A stretch of 64,000 nt of DNA from Vespa crabro (Eukaryota > Arthropoda > Insecta > Hymenoptera > Vespidae): contig NW_025813595.1 of assembly GCF_910589235.1 (NCBI RefSeq), forward strand, positions 4,712,001 through 4,776,000, read 5' to 3'. Position numbers and translations under genes: made by a program. This document shows, piece after piece, positions 14,196 through 29,882 of this stretch. Under the pieces are notes generated by a model. It made no database searches. It had not been told where the DNA came from and saw only the letters and a program-made list of their open reading frames with translations. The stretch's first letter is position 1; every line of letters starts with the position of its first letter.

Positions 14196-14400
14196 CAAGA
14201 TAATACCGATAGTAACGATAATAACGATAATAACGATAATAACTATAATAACAATAATTGCGATAGTAACGAATATAATAATAACAATAATAACGATATT
14301 ATTAATAATTTTAATAACGATAACAACGATATTTACGATAATAATTACAAGAATAATAAAAGGTAATAACGATAGCCAAATTAATACGGATAATAATAAT
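13540..14400 (+). repeat. Block T, copy 1
   Basis: Pairs with 19.6-20.46 kb. Shared words are AGTAATAATTAAGATAATAA (about 13888 and 20041), AAGGATAATAACAATAAAAA (about 13921 and 20081) and AATATTATAAACC followed by AACGTCGATAATAATAAT (about 14034 and 20153). Confidence 0.75.
14151..14195 (+). repeat. Pure (AAT)15 run
   Basis: Fifteen uninterrupted AAT units in block T1. T2 lacks a run of this length at the equivalent place. Confidence 0.95.
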
Positions 14401-15840
14401 AACAATATTAATGATAATATCGAAAATTATAATAATACTAATAGCTATAATAACGATAATATCGATAATATCGATAATAATTAAAACGACAATAACGATA
14501 AGAATAAAAATAAAATTTCGGTAGTAACAATAATAACGACAATTACGATAATAACGATAATAATAACAACTATAATGTCGATGATAATGATAGAGATCAT
14601 AAAACTATTAACGATAATAATAATAATAGCAATAATAACGATATTAACGAAAATATTAATAACATTAGTAACGAAAACAACGGTAATATCTTTAATAATA
14701 ATAATAATAATAAAGAAAGTAAGTATAATAACGGTGACAACTATAATATTAATAATAAATATAACGATAATAACGATAATAACGATAATAATAATACTAA
14801 TAATGAAGATAATAAGGATATCAATGGCAATAACGATAATAATGTTTATAATTATAATATTATTAAAGATAATAACGGTAATAACGATGCTAACAATAAT
14901 AGCGATAATAATAACTTACAACAGAAGCAATAATAACGATAATAACCATAGTTTACTTATAATAATAACGATGATAACGATTATAATTATGATTACAATA
15001 TTAACGGTAATAACAATGATAATAATTATAATAATAAAGGTAATGACGATAAAAAAGTATCTAACGTTAATAATAATAAAAGCAATAATAATGATAATAA
15101 TAGAAGTAATACTAAATAAATTAAGAATAATAACTATAATAACGATTATAACTATAACAGTAGTAGTAAGAATAACATTAATAACAATAATAACGATAAT
15201 AACGATTATAAAAATGTTAACGATAATAATATTAACGATAATAACGATAAAAAGCATAATAATAATTATAATTATAATAAAGAATACAACGATATTAACG
15301 ATAATAATGACAATAACAGAAAACAATAATGACGATAATAACGTTAACAAAGATAATATCGATAATAACGATAATGACAATAATAATAATAGTAATAATT
15401 AAGTTAGTAACGATATTTACGATAATAATAGTTGTAATAATTACAATCATAATAATAATAGCGATAATAATGTTATTACCGATAATAAGGATAATTATAA
15501 TATTCATAATAACTATAATACGGATATTACCGATATTAATAATAACCAAAATAACGATTATAACGAAGAAATAATAATAATAATATCGATAATAAAGATA
15601 ATAAAGACAATAATAATAATGATAATATTAATAATAATAAAAATTTTAATGACGATAATAACGGTAATAGTAGTAGATATAATATCAGTATTAACAATAA
15701 AAACGATAACAATAATAATAATAACGGTTATTACGATAATGATGCTAATAATAAAAATAAAGATTATAAAGATAACAACTATATAAACGATAATAACGAT
15801 AATAAAAGAATGCTATTAATAAGGACAATAATAATAATTA
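14400..15840 (+). repeat. Mixed satellite with R-like pieces
   Basis: The stretch near 14.63-14.76 kb resembles block R around 1.44-1.56 kb: AGTAAGTATAATAACGGTGA here against AGGTAAGTATGATAACGGTG there. A piece near 15.11-15.18 kb resembles 9.31-9.36, 19.76 and 60.58 kb. No continuous partner was traced, and there is no gene. Confidence 0.55.
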
Positions 15841-16220
15841 CGATAAAGCAATAATATTATTATCGAAATTAATGATAGTATTGTTAATAATAATAAAAAT
15901 TTTAACGATAATATCGACAGTATTAAAAATAACACTAATAATAATAAGCATAATAAAGATAACAGAGATTACAATAATAACGATTCAAAAGATAACAACG
16001 GCAATTAAGATAATAGCAATAATAACGATAACATCTGTAATAAAAATAACAATATTAACGATATTAAAGAAAATAGTAAAAACAATAATAACGATAACAA
16101 CGATAATAACACTAATAATAATAATAATAATAATAAAAACGAAAGTAAGTATAATAACGGTGACATCGATAATAATAATAAACATAATAACGATAATAAC
16201 GGTAAGAACGATAATAACAT
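15840..16220 (+). repeat. Block X, copy 2
   Basis: The word AAAAGATAACAACGGCAATT (about 15986) and its right flank match X1 at about 1876-1990. The copy then joins a R-like word AAGTAAGTATAATAACGGTG (about 16145) and block L4. Confidence 0.6.
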
Positions 16221-17330
16221 TAATAAAATTAATAATAATATCGATAATCGCGATAATAACGATAATAACAATATTAATAGTAATAAAAATAAAGATAATA
16301 TCAATAATAACGATAATATCGATAATAATTATAACAAAAATAATGAAGATAATAATAATAATAATAACGATAATAATGATAATAACGATAATAATAATAA
16401 TAATAACATTAAAAACAATGATAACGATAATAATAATAATAATAATGTCATTACAAGCAATAATATCGATAATAACGATAATCACGATAATAATTATAAC
16501 AATAGTAACTAAAATAACGATAATAAATATAATACTAATAACAATAATATCGTTGACAACGAAAATAACGATAATTATAATAATAATATATAGATAATAA
16601 GGATTATAACGAAAAGAACGAACATAACTATAAAAATGAAAATAAGGGCAAATATAATAATAATAATAATGAGAATGAAAATGACGATAATGACGATAAT
16701 AACGAAAATGACGATAATAACGATTATAATAATAAAGATAGTAACGATAATAGTAATAATAATATAACGATAATAAAGATAATAATTGTAATATAGATAA
16801 TAACGTTATTATCGACAAAAATAATAATGATATTAACGATAAAATAGATAATAATAATAACAAAATAAACGATAATATCGATAATAATAGTAAATTGAGT
16901 GACAATAAAAACAAAAATATCAAACATGACGTAAATAAAATTAACGATAAAAACGATAATATAAACAGCAATAATAACGATTTTAAAATTAAGAACGATA
17001 ATAATAATAATATTAATAATAATAATAACATTATCAACGATAATAATAATAAAGAAGTTAATAATAATAATCATAATAGAGATATTAACGATAATAACAA
17101 CAATAATAATTATAGCAATAATAATAATAGTAACTAAAAGAATGATAATATCGATTATAACGATAATAATAATAACGAAAGTAACGATAATATCGATAAT
17201 ACCAATAACAATATTATTGATAATATCGATAATAATATTAATAATCATAACGATAATAGCGATAATAACGATAATTACGATAATGACGATAATATTAATA
17301 ACCATAATAACGTTAATAACTTAAATAAAG
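16220..17330 (+). repeat. Block L, copy 4 (partial)
   Basis: CATTACAAGCAATAATATCG near 16.45 kb matches 34.44 kb with one change. AATAAGGATTATAACGAAAA near 16.6 kb matches the 12.39 and 34.58 kb anchors. ACAATATTATTGATAATATC near 17.21 kb matches 36.41 kb. The order is as in L2, but the middle, including about 16.75-17.15 kb, has no traced partner. Confidence 0.65.
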
Positions 17331-18560
17331 GTAATAATAATAGTAATAATAACAATAAGAACGATAATAAAGATATTAACGATAATAATATTAACGAAAA
17401 TACCGACATTATTAATAATAACAACGATAATTATGATAATAACGATAATAAATGTAATAATAATAAGGATAATAACAATATTAACGATAATATTGATAAT
17501 AATGATAATAACAATAATAACGATAATCACGTTAATAATAATAACGATAATAACCATAAATGCAATAATAATAATTACGATAAGAACGTAAATAACGATA
17601 ATAATAAAAATAATAATAATAATAGAAGCGATAATAACGATATTAACGACAATAACGGTAATAATTATAACAATAATAACGATAATATCGATAATATTGA
17701 TAATATCGATAATAATTATATTAATAATAGCTATAATAACGATAATAAGGGCAATAAAATAAAGAATAATAACTGTATTAACAAAAATATTAAGGACAAT
17801 TATAACGATAATAACGATAATAATATTAATAATAATAATAATAACGAAAGTAAAGATAATAACGATGACAACGATAATAATAATAGCAATAATAATGATA
17901 ATAATGAAAAAAATAATAATAGTAATAACAATAATATCGCTAATAACGCTAATGAAGATAATAATAATAATGATAACGACAATGAAATTAATATTAATAA
18001 TAACGATAATATCGATAATAATAATAACGTAAATAACGATAATAAAGGTAATAATAGTAAATATAATAACGTTTATTACGATAATAACGATAATAACGAT
18101 ATTAACTATAATAACGATAATAGAGATATTAACGATAAAAATAATAACAATAATAACGATAATAACAATTATAATGATACTAACGAAAATAATATTAATA
18201 ATACTAGCAATAATAACAATAATAACGATAAAAAAATAACAATATTAACGACATTAAAGCTAATATTAATAACAATAGTAACGATAACAACGATAGTAAC
18301 CCTAATAATAATAATAATATTAACGAAAATAAAGATAATAACGAAGACAACGATAAAAATAATAACAATAATAACGATAGTAACGATAATAACGAAAATA
18401 ATAATAACAATAATAACGATAAAAAGGATATCAATGATTATAACGGAAATAACGATAATAATATTAATAATAATAACAACAATAACAATTAATACGACAT
18501 TACGATAATAATAAAAGTAATAATAACTATATTAAAAATAATAATTATAATAATCATAAT
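17330..18560 (+). repeat. Satellite, no long-range partner traced
   Basis: Degenerate triplets of the same kind and strand polarity. I found no anchor shared with other blocks and no gene-like feature. Confidence 0.6.
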
Positions 18561-19120
18561 AACTAAAATAATAGTAGCAGTAATGAAAGTAATAACAATA
18601 ATAGCCATAAAAACAATTTTAACGATAATAATAATAACGATAATAACGATAATATCGATTATAATAATAACAATATACGATAATATCGATATTAATAATT
18701 CTAATGATAACAATAATAACGATCATATCAATAATAGCGATTATAATAATAATGATAATAATGATAATAATAATAATAATATTATCGTTAGTAAAAATAA
18801 TAATGATAACGATGTTTATAAAAGTAATAATAATAACGATTATAACGATAATAACGATAAAAATGACAATAACGATAATAATTATATTAGTAATTGCATT
18901 AATAACGATAATAACGATAATAGAAGAAACAAGAATAACGATATTAGCGAAAATATTAATAACAATTGTAACGTTATCAACGATAATAAAAAAAAAAATA
19001 ATAATAATATTAACGAAAGTAAAGATAATAACGATAACAATAATAACATTAATAGCGATAATATCGATTATAATAATACCGATAATATCGATAATAACGA
19101 TAATAATAATAGAAATAATA
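18560..19120 (+). repeat. Partial block R copy
   Basis: AACAATAATAGCCATAAAAA (about 18595) and GATAACGATGTTTATAAAAG (about 18805) match the R block around 0.79-1.02 kb. ATTAATAACAATTGTAACGT (about 18955) matches about 1111, 29.25 and 49.41 kb. Another partial copy begins near 63.06 kb with AACAATAATAGCCATGAAAA. Confidence 0.7.
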
Positions 19121-19599
19121 ACAATGATAACGATAATATAGATAGCGATAATATTATTAACGATAATAATGACAATATTAATATTATTAATAACGATAAT
19201 AACGATAATAAAGATAATAATATTAATATTAATAAAGATAATAACGGTATTAACGATAATACCGATAATAACGATAATAACGATAATCATACTAACGATA
19301 ATAACGATAATAACGGTAATAATGATAGCAATTATAACAATAATAGCAGTAATAACGATAATAATGATAATATTATACGATTATAACGACAATAGTAATA
19401 AAAATAAGAACGATAACAAAAATAATTAATATAATAGTAATAATAATAATTATAATAAAATTAAAAACAATCATTTGTATAATAACGATAATAATAGTGG
19501 TAATGTTAAGAATAATAACGATATTAGTAGTAATATTAATAAGGATAATAACAATATTAACAATAATATCGATAATAATAATAATAAAATTTATAATAA

Positions 19600-20460
19600 T
19601 AACGATAATAACGATTATCGTTAATAATAATAATAACAAAATTAACGATAATAGCAATGAAATTCTAACGATAATACTGGATATGATGATAAGAAAGATA
19701 ATAACACTAATAATAATAAAAATAATAACGACAATAACGATAACAATGATAATAATAGATGTAATAATAACAATATTAAGATTAATAACTATAATAACGA
19801 TTATAACGATGATAGTATTAGTAATAAAAAAAGAAATAACAATAATAACGATAATAATGCTTGCAACATTGTTAACGATAATAATATTAAAGATTATAAC
19901 GATAATAACCATAATAATAATAATAATAATAATAAAGATAACAACGATAATAACGATAATAATGACAGTAATAAAAACAACAATGACGTTAATAAAGTTA
20001 ACAATGAAAATAACGATAATTACGTTAATAACAATAATAGTAATAGTAATAATTAAGATAATAACGATATTTACGATAATAAGGATAATAACAATAAAAA
20101 TAATAATGATAATAATGTTAATAATATTAACGATAATATCGATCATAATAATAATATTATAAACCTTAACGTCGATAATAATAATATTAATAATAACATT
20201 ATTAACGATAATAATCATAATTACTATAATAATAATAACGAAAATAACGATAATAATATTAGCGATAATAATAATAATAATAATAATAAAGATAATAACG
20301 ATAGTAACTATAATAAGGATAATAACGATAATAACTATTAAACGACAATTGGGATAGTACCGAATATAATAATAACAATAATAACAATATTAGTAGTAAA
20401 ATTAATAACGATAATAATGATATTTACGATAATAATTATGATAATCATAATAATAATAAA
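19600..20460 (+). repeat. Block T, copy 2
   Basis: A direct partner of 13.54-14.40 kb by the shared words listed there. It is followed by about 0.7 kb (20.46-21.14) of satellite with no strong anchor partner. Confidence 0.75.
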
Positions 20461-21139
20461 GGTAATAACGATGTAAATGATTCTAACGATAATAATGATA
20501 ACAACAATAACGACAATAACGAATATGATGTTCAGAATGATAATAATATTAACTATAATAAAAACAATAATTACAATCACGATAATAAAGATAATAATAG
20601 AAGTAATAATAACAATATTAAGAATAATAAATATAATAACGATAATAACAATAATAATATTAGTAATAAGAAAAGTAATAACAATAATAACGATAGAAAC
20701 GAATTTAAAGATTATAATAATGGTGATAATTACGATAATATCGATAATAATAATAACTATAATAACGATAATAAAGATTATAGAGATAATAATAATTATA
20801 GTAATAATAACGATATTATAGATACTAACGACAAAATAATAATAATAATTATAACGATTATAACGGTAATAACGATAAAAACTATAGAAAAATAACAATA
20901 ATATCAATAAAAACGATAACAAAGATAATAAAGATAATATCGATAATAATAAATAAGATAATATCGATTTCATCGATAACAATAATAACAATATTAACGA
21001 TAATATCGATCATAATAACAACAAAATCGACAATAATATCGATAATAATAATAACAATAATATCAATAATAACGATAATAAAGATAATAAAGATAATATC
21101 GATATTAATAAATAGGATAATATATCCTATTTATTAATA

Positions 21140-22280
21140 TCGATTAATATCGGTATCATCGATAATAATAATAACAATAATAACAATAATACCGATACTA
21201 ACGATAATATCGTTAATAATAATAACGATAATAATGATAATAGCGATAAAAACAATAACGATATTAACGATAATATTGACAATATTAAAGATATTAATGA
21301 TAATAATTTTAAAACGATAATAATTATCATAATAATAATAGTAATAACGATAATAACAATAAAAAAAATAAAATAATAACGATAATATAGATAATAATAA
21401 TAAAATTAATAACGTTAATAACGATAATTACGATAATAACGGTAATAATAATAAAATTAATAATGCTAATAACGAAAATAAAAATAATAATATTATTAAT
21501 AATCCCGATAATATCGATAATAGCGATTATAACGATATTAAAGACAGTAATAATTATAATAATAATAAAAATAATATTAACGATAACAATGAAAATAATG
21601 ATAATAATAGTAGTAATAATAACAATAATAACAATAATAACGATAGTAAAGTTAATAACGATAATTATGATAATAGCAATTATAATAATTACGATAATAA
21701 CGATAATAGTAGAATTAATAATAACGTTAATAATATAAATAATAATAATAATAACGATAATAACAATAATATCAATAATAATAATAACTATATTAACGAT
21801 AATAACACTTATAGTAATAATAATAATAACGATAATTACGATAATAATAATAATAATAATAAAAATATTAAAATTTTTAATCACCAGAATACTAACAATA
21901 ATACCGGTTATGATAAGAATAATATTAATAATAATAACGATAATAATGATAATAACGATATAATCGATAATAATGATAATAATACTAATAATTATAACGA
22001 TAATAACAATAATATCGAAAATAATAATATTAATAAGAGCGTTAATAACGTTAACAGTAATAAGTATAAAATCGATAGTAATGATATTAATGAAAATATT
22101 CATAATAATAAAAATAAATATAACAATACAAACGTTAATAACAATAATAATAATAGTAATTACAAAACTAACATATATAATAACATATATAACATATATA
22201 ATAACAATAATAATAATAGTAATTACAAACTAAAAAAAATAACAAAAACGATAATAGTAAGAATAATTATAATATCTAAA
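21140..22280 (+). repeat. Block M, copy 3
   Basis: The M anchor is at 21315, and a longer right part includes AATCACCAGAATACTAACAA and ACCGGTTATGATAAGAATAA (about 21880-21920). It shares AATCACCAGAATAATAACAA with 40.97 kb. It runs directly into block P1, an order also seen at 41.0-41.46 kb. Confidence 0.75.
22137..22235 (+). repeat. 62-bp tandem repeat with a triplet-breaking ACATATATA core
   Basis: CAATAATAATAATAGTAATT starts at 22142 and again at 22204 (offset 62). Between the copies lies ACATATATA three times (22171-22203), which breaks the triplet pattern. 62 is not a multiple of 3, so the array phase changes here. Confidence 0.9.
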
Positions 22281-25141
22281 ATATGGTTGATTACGAAAAT
22301 AACGATAATAATGATAATAACTATAATAACGACAATAATAATAATAATAATAAAGATAATAACGATAATAACGATAATAGCGAATATAATAAAAACAACA
22401 ATAAAGATAACAATGATATTAATAATAATAACAATAATAACAATTATAGCTATAATAACAATAATAACGATAATCGCGTTAATAATAATAACACTAATAA
22501 CTATAATATCGACAATAACGATAATTACGATATACTAATAACAATTATAACGATAATAACGATAATAACAATAATATTAATAATAATAATAATAATGACA
22601 ACAATAATAAGGATAATAGCAATAATAATAATAACAAAATTATCGATTACATTGTTTATAAAGGTAATGAAAGTATCGATAATATTAATTATAATAATAA
22701 CTATAATTACGGTAATAATAATAGAAAAGATAATAATACTAATGTTTATAACTATAATAAAGATAATAACGATAATAATAATAAAATTAATAACGATAAT
22801 AACGTTTATATCGATAATAATAAGAACAATAACATTGATAATAACGAAAATAATCATAATATCTGTAATAATAATAATAAAAATAACTATTAAAACGGTA
22901 ATAACAAAAAGAATAATAACAATAATGACGATAATAACGGTAATAACGATAATAATAATAATAATAATGACGATAATAACGGTATTAACGCGTAATAATA
23001 AATACAACAGTAACAAAAGTAATTATAGCAATAATAACGATGGTAACGAAATGGAAGATGATGGTAAAACATTAATTACAAAATTAAGGATAATAACGAT
23101 AATAACGATATAAATAATATAAATAATATAATAATTATAATAATAATAATAATAATAACTATAATAAATATGATAACGTTAATAATACAAGTAATAATAA
23201 CAATAATATCATTATTAAAGATAATAAAGATAAGAACGATAATAATAATCATAATAATAACAATAATATTCATAACAATATTAACGATAATAACGGTAAT
23301 GACGATAATAATAATATCGATAATTACGATAATATCGATAATAATATTAACAATATTATCAATCATAAACATAATAGTAATAATAATAAAATGTATACCG
23401 ATTATAATAATAACATTACAAGAAAAATAATAACAATATTACCGATAATATCGATAATAATAACAACAATAATATCAAAAGTAGTAATAACGATAATATC
23501 GATAATAATGTCAATAAAGATAAAAATAATAACAATAACAATAATAACGTTAGCAATAATAACGAAAATAATAATAGAAGCGGTAATAATAATAATAATA
23601 ATAACGATAATAGCAATAACAATGATAATGATAATAAAGATAATATCGATAATAATTACAACAATATAAACGAAAGTAACCTTAATGATAATAATAGTAA
23701 TAACAATAAAAACGATAATAACGATAATAAAGATAATAACACTAATGATATTAACGATAATAGTAATAAATATAATAACGATAAAAACGACAATAAAGAT
23801 AATAATAATAATAATAACAGTAATGAATATAAGGATAATAACGATTATAATAATAATAATAATAACGAAAATAAGGATAATAACGATAACAACGAAAATA
23901 ATAATAACAAAAATAGCGATAATAACGATTTTAACGATAATAAGGATAATAATAATTATAATAACAATAGATACAGTAAAATCGATAATAACGAAAAAAC
24001 GATGATAACGATATTAACGATAATAATAATAATCAGAATAACGATGATAACGACAATATCGATAATAAAAAAAATAATAATAATAATGATCGTAACGATA
24101 ATAAAGAAAATAATAGCATTTCTAGTAACAATAATCATAGTAATAACTATAACAACGATAATATCGAAAATAATAACAATGACAAAGTTAATAGAAATGA
24201 TAATAATAGCGATAATAACGATAATTACTTTAATAATAATAACAATAATAAAGATAATACTGATATTGACATTAATAACAATAATAATAATAGCAACAAT
24301 AAAGATAATTAGGAAAATAAAAATTATAATTAAAACGATATTAAGGATAAGAACGATATCATCAATAATATAAATTAGAAAAATAAAGATAATATCGATT
24401 ATATTAATAAAAATATTAACAATTATATAGATAATTATAATAATAATATTAACAATAATAACGATAATAACAATATTAACGATAATAAGGATAATAAAAA
24501 TGACGATATTTATGAATATAACGATAAATAAATATTAATAATTCCAATAATAAGGATAATAAAGATATCGTCGATAATAATAATAACAATAATAATGATA
24601 ATATAGATATTAATATTATCAATATTAACGATAATAAGGATAATTTTAATAATAATAATAACGATAATAACTGTTTTAATGATAAATATAATAACGATAA
24701 TAACGATTTTAACGATAATGACGATATTATCAATAATAATAATAATAAAAATAAAGATAATAACTTAAGTAATGGAAATAACGATAATAATAAAAAAATA
24801 ATAACGATAATAACGATAAAAATAAAAATATTAACAATAATAACGATAATAGCGATAACAAAGTTAATAATTTTAGTAATTATAACAATAATAATATTAC
24901 TAACGATAATAACGATTTTAAAGATTCTAATAATAACGATTATAACGTTGATATCGATAATAACAGTAATACTAATAATAATATAATCTATAATAACAAT
25001 AATTACGATAATAAAGAAATTAACGATAATAATAATGATGAAAATGACGATAATTAAAAAAAAATAATATTAATAATAAGAATAACGATGATACCGATAA
25101 TAACGGTAATAATAATAATAAATATAAATATAATATCGTTA

Positions 25142-25173
<32 letters not shown>

Positions 25174-25800
25174 GACTATAATAATAATAACAATAATAAC
25201 GATAAGGAGAAAAATAGCGATAAAATTTATAACCATAAAATCGATAACAACGATATTAATGGTAATATTAATAATAATAATATCGACTATAAGGATAATA
25301 AAGATAAGAACGATTATAATAATATCAATAATAACTATAATAACGATAGTAATAATAGTATATATATAGATATCTATAGTAATATAGGATAAATATATAG
25401 ATAGTGTTTATAAGGACGATATTAAATAAAAACGATAATAAAGAAAATAACGATAATAACGATAATAACGACAATAATAATAATAATAAAACTATAATAA
25501 AGACAATTTCGATTATAATAATAACGATAATAACGATAATATCGATTAAAGTAATAACAATAAAATCGATAATAAAGATAATCATAAAGATAATAACAAA
25601 AATAACGAGAATAACGTCAATAAAAATTATATTATGTACGGTAATGACGATAAGAAAGAGGTTAACGGTAATAACGATAATATCGACAATAATAATAAAA
25701 ATAAGAATAATAACGATAACTACAAAAAGACGATAATAGTAATATTAATAATAATGAAAACAAGGATAATAACGATAACAACTATTATAATAATAATAAT
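22280..25800 (+). repeat. Block P, copy 1
   Basis: A direct partner of 41.45-45.5 kb (P2), with offsets of 19181 at the GCGTAATAATAAAT word (22990 and 42171), 19074 at GAACGATATCATCAATAAT (24351 and 43425), 19349 at ATAGTGTTTATAAGGACG (25401 and 44750) and 19382 at ATGTACGGTAA (25633 and 45015). Its right part also pairs with P3 (offsets 14286 and 14319). Confidence 0.85.
25358..25430 (+). repeat. Triplet-breaking AT island in P1
   Basis: A short segment with TATATATAGATATCTATAG and then ATATATAGATAGTGTTTATA does not follow the (A/G)A(T/C) triplet rule. The same island is found at 39.64 and 44.71 kb. It is one of the least repetitive words in the window and the best anchor for aligning P copies. 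Confidence 0.9.
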
Positions 25801-26459
25801 AGTAATAGTAATAATAATAGCAATAATAACGATAATAAAGATAATTACAATAACAATAATAACGACAATATCGATAATAGCGATAACAATAATAACAATA
25901 GTAACTATAATAACCATAATAACGATATTACAGTAATAAAAATAAAGGTAATATCGATAATAAGGACAATAATAATAGTAATAATAACGATAATAACGAT
26001 AATATCGATAATAATTATAACGAAAATACCGACAATAACATTATTAATATTAACGATAATAAGAATAACAATAATGACATCGATAATAGTAATAACAATA
26101 ATATCGATAATAAGGGTAATTATGAAAATAACAGTAATAACGATAATATATATAAAACGACAATAATAATAATAATAAAAACGATAATAGGGATAATAAC
26201 GATAATAAAGATAATAACGTTAATAATAATAATAATAATAAAGTAACGGTATTAACGGTAATAACGATAATAATAATAACAATAATGACGATATTAAAAA
26301 AAATATTGATAATAACAATAATTATAATTATAATAATAATAATAAAAACGATAATGACAATAATAATAGTAACAATAATAACGATAATAAAGAATTAACG
26401 ATAATAATAAAAAAAATTATAAAGATAATTCTAATAATATCGATAATAGCAATAACTAT

Positions 26460-26827
26460 AATAACTATGATTACGATAATAACAATAGTAATAATGACCA
26501 AAATATCGAAAACAACGATAATAGCGATATTAATAATAACAAAAATGAAGATAATATCGGTAAAGTGAATAGTAATAAAATAATAGGTACGATAATAACG
26601 ATAATAACGATAATAATAATAATAATAATAACTTTAATATCGTTAATAGTAACAACTAAAAATTCGATAATAATGGTATTAATGAAAATAACTAGAATAA
26701 TAATAATACATATAACAATAAAAACGATAATAACAATAATAATATTGACATTAATAACGATAATTACGATAATAACGATAGTAATAAAGACTATAATAAC
26801 GGTAAAAAAGATGATAACGATAATAAT

Positions 26828-26867
<40 letters not shown>

Positions 26868-27500
26868 TTATCGATAATAAGTATAATTTCGAAAATAACG
26901 GTTATAAAGATATTAACAAATAATAACGACAATAATAATAATAATAATAACGATACTAACGATAATAACGATAATAATAATAATAATAAGAAAGATAATA
27001 ACGGGATTAACGATAATAACGATAGTAATAATTACAATAATAACGATAATGTCGATAATAATAATAATTACGATAATTATAAGAACAAAAATTACTATAA
27101 TAACGATATTAACAATAATATTAATAAGAATTACGACGATAATAAAGAAATAACGATAGTAATAATAACAATTATAACGATAATAATAGTACTGACCATA
27201 ACAATAATAACGACAATTACGATAATGTCGATAATAATATTAACATTAGTAACGTTCATAACGATAACAGTAATAATAATAACATGTATAACGATAAAAA
27301 CGATAATAACGATAATAACGATGATAATAATAACGATAATAATTTTAATAACGATAATAACGATAATAACGAAAATAACGATATTAATAACAATAATTAT
27401 AAAAATAAAAATAAGGATTATAACAATCATAACGATAATAATACTAGTAACAGTAACAATAATAATAAATATAATAAAGATATTGAGGATACAAACGATA
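26460..27500 (+). repeat. Block Q, copy 1
   Basis: Pairs with 51.85-53.3 kb. ATATCGGTAAAGTG is at about 26555 and 52200 (offset 25645). AACGTTCATA with GATAACAGTAATAATAATA is at about 27251 and 52997 (offset 25746). Part of it (26.64-26.72) resembles the right side of block M (ATTAATGAAAATAAC). The 25.8-26.46 kb stretch to its left has no traced partner. Confidence 0.75.
26831..26866 (+). repeat. Pure (AAT)12 run
   Basis: Twelve uninterrupted AAT units in block Q1. Confidence 0.95.
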
Positions 27501-27799
27501 TTAGACATAATAGCGGTAATAAAATTAATAATAATAACTATAATAACGATAATAACAATAATAATAAGAACATTAATAGCGATAATAACGAAAATAAAAT
27601 TAATAATAATAATAATGGCGATATTATAGATATTAACGATAATAATAAGAACGATAATAACGACAATAGTAATTATAACAATAACGATAATAATGTTAAT
27701 AACGACAATAATAATAATAATATTAAATATGATAACGATATTAACGCTAATAACGTTAATAATAATAACAACGATTATAATAATAATAATAATAACAAA

Positions 27800-29848
27800 A
27801 TTAACGAAAATATCGATAATATCGGTATAATTATAATAATATAATCGATAATTGTGTTATTAGAAATATTAATAATGACAATAATAACGATAATGACGAT
27901 AATAACGAAAATACTAATAACCATAATAACGATAATAATAATAATACGAATAACGATAATAACGATAATAACGTTAACAATAATAGTAATAATAACAATA
28001 ATAACGATAATAACTTAAATAACGATAATAATAATAACGATAATAAAGTTAACATCAAAAAATGTAATAACAATATTAACGATAATCACAATAATAATAA
28101 TAATAATGAAAATAATAATAACGATAATAATAATAATATTAATAACGATAATTACATTAACAACGATAATAGTAATAATGACGTTAATAGTAATAATCAT
28201 AATGAAGGTATTAGCGATAATATCAACAATAATAATAATAATAAAACCATAATAACAATAATAAAAATAATAACTATAATAACGATAATAATAGTGAAAA
28301 TAATAGTAATAATAGATGTACTATTATTAAGGATAATATCGATTATTATATTAATAATAATAACGTTAAATACGATAACAGCGACAATATTATTATTAAT
28401 ATTAACGTTAATACGTAGAATTACTATATAAACTTAATAGTAATAACAATAATAACGATAAAAACGATATTAACGATAATAACAATAATAATATTGATAG
28501 TAACGATAATAATAATAGCAATAATAACGATTTTTAATGTTAAGAATGATAATAATAGTAACATTTATAACCATTATAACATTATCAACGATAATAATAA
28601 TAATGACGTAGATAATAATAATCATAATGAAGATATTAACTATAATTTCAACAATAATAATTCTAAAAATTATAATAATAATAATAGTAACCATAAGAAC
28701 AATAATATCAATAATAACGATTATAATAATAACGATAGTAACGATAATAGAGATAATAACAATAATAATATTAACGATAATATCGACATTATCGATAATA
28801 TTAACAACGATAATTTTGATAATAACGATAATAAAATTAATAACAATAATAACGATAATATCGATAAAAACGATAATAACAACAAAAATAGTATTTATAA
28901 TTACATTAATAACAATAATAGGCATAAAAACGATGTAACGATAATAATAATAACGATAATAACAATAATATCGATAATATTAATATCAATATTTACGATA
29001 ATTTCGATATTAATAATTGTAATAATAACAATAACAACAATCATAAAGATGATAGCGACTATAAAAATAACGATAATACCGATATTAAGAATAATAATAT
29101 TATTGTTAGTAACAATAATAATGATAACGATGTTTATAATAATAATAATAATAACGATTATAACGTTACTAACCATATTAATGATAATAACGATATTAAC
29201 GATAATAAAAGGAACAATAACAACGATATTAACGAAAATACTAGCAATAATAACAATTGTAACGTTATCAACAACACTAAAAATAATAATAATAATAATA
29301 ATAACGAAAGTAAAAATAATAACGATAACAATAATAACAATAATAGTGATAATATCAGTCATAATATTAATAGTAATAACATTAAAAACGATAATAACGA
29401 TAATAATAACATTATTAGTAATTACAATAATAACGATAATAAAGGTAATAAAAACAACAATAATAGCGATATTAACGAAAATAGTGTTAACAATTGTAAC
29501 GAAAACGACCATAACAACATTAATAATAAAAATAATAATAGCGAAGGTAAGTATGATAACGGTGACAACTATAATATTAATAATAATAATAAGGATAATA
29601 ACGATAATAATGATAATAATAATTCTAAAAATAGAGATAATAACTTATTAATGGCAATAACGATAATAACGATAATAATTAAAATAATATTAAAGATATT
29701 AACGTTAGTAGCGACAATAAAATAATAATATTAAAACAATAATAACAATAAAAACGATAATAGCAATAATAATTATATCGATATTAACGATAATGTCGTT
29801 AAAAATAATAACAAGATTACCGATAATATCGATAATAATAATAATAAT

Positions 29849-29875
<27 letters not shown>
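27800..29875 (+). repeat. Block R, copy 2
   Basis: Pairs with R1 (offset about 28010-28127) and R3 (offset 20044 at ATCGGTATAATTATAATAAT, rising to about 20160). It holds the 120 bp missing from R1. It lacks about 100 bp near 29.40 kb present in R1 and R3. It ends in an AAT-rich run that joins directly to block B2. Confidence 0.85.

Positions 29876-29882
<7 letters not shown>

Noticed and set aside
22171..22203. Transposon terminal repeat or target-site duplication
   Set aside because: No inverted repeat pair or element body was seen; ACATATATA repeats are direct and lie inside a 62-bp tandem duplication.
25358..25430. Possible promoter (TATA-like words)
   Set aside because: AT-rich words are expected by composition, there is no gene downstream, and it is copied with the rest of block P.
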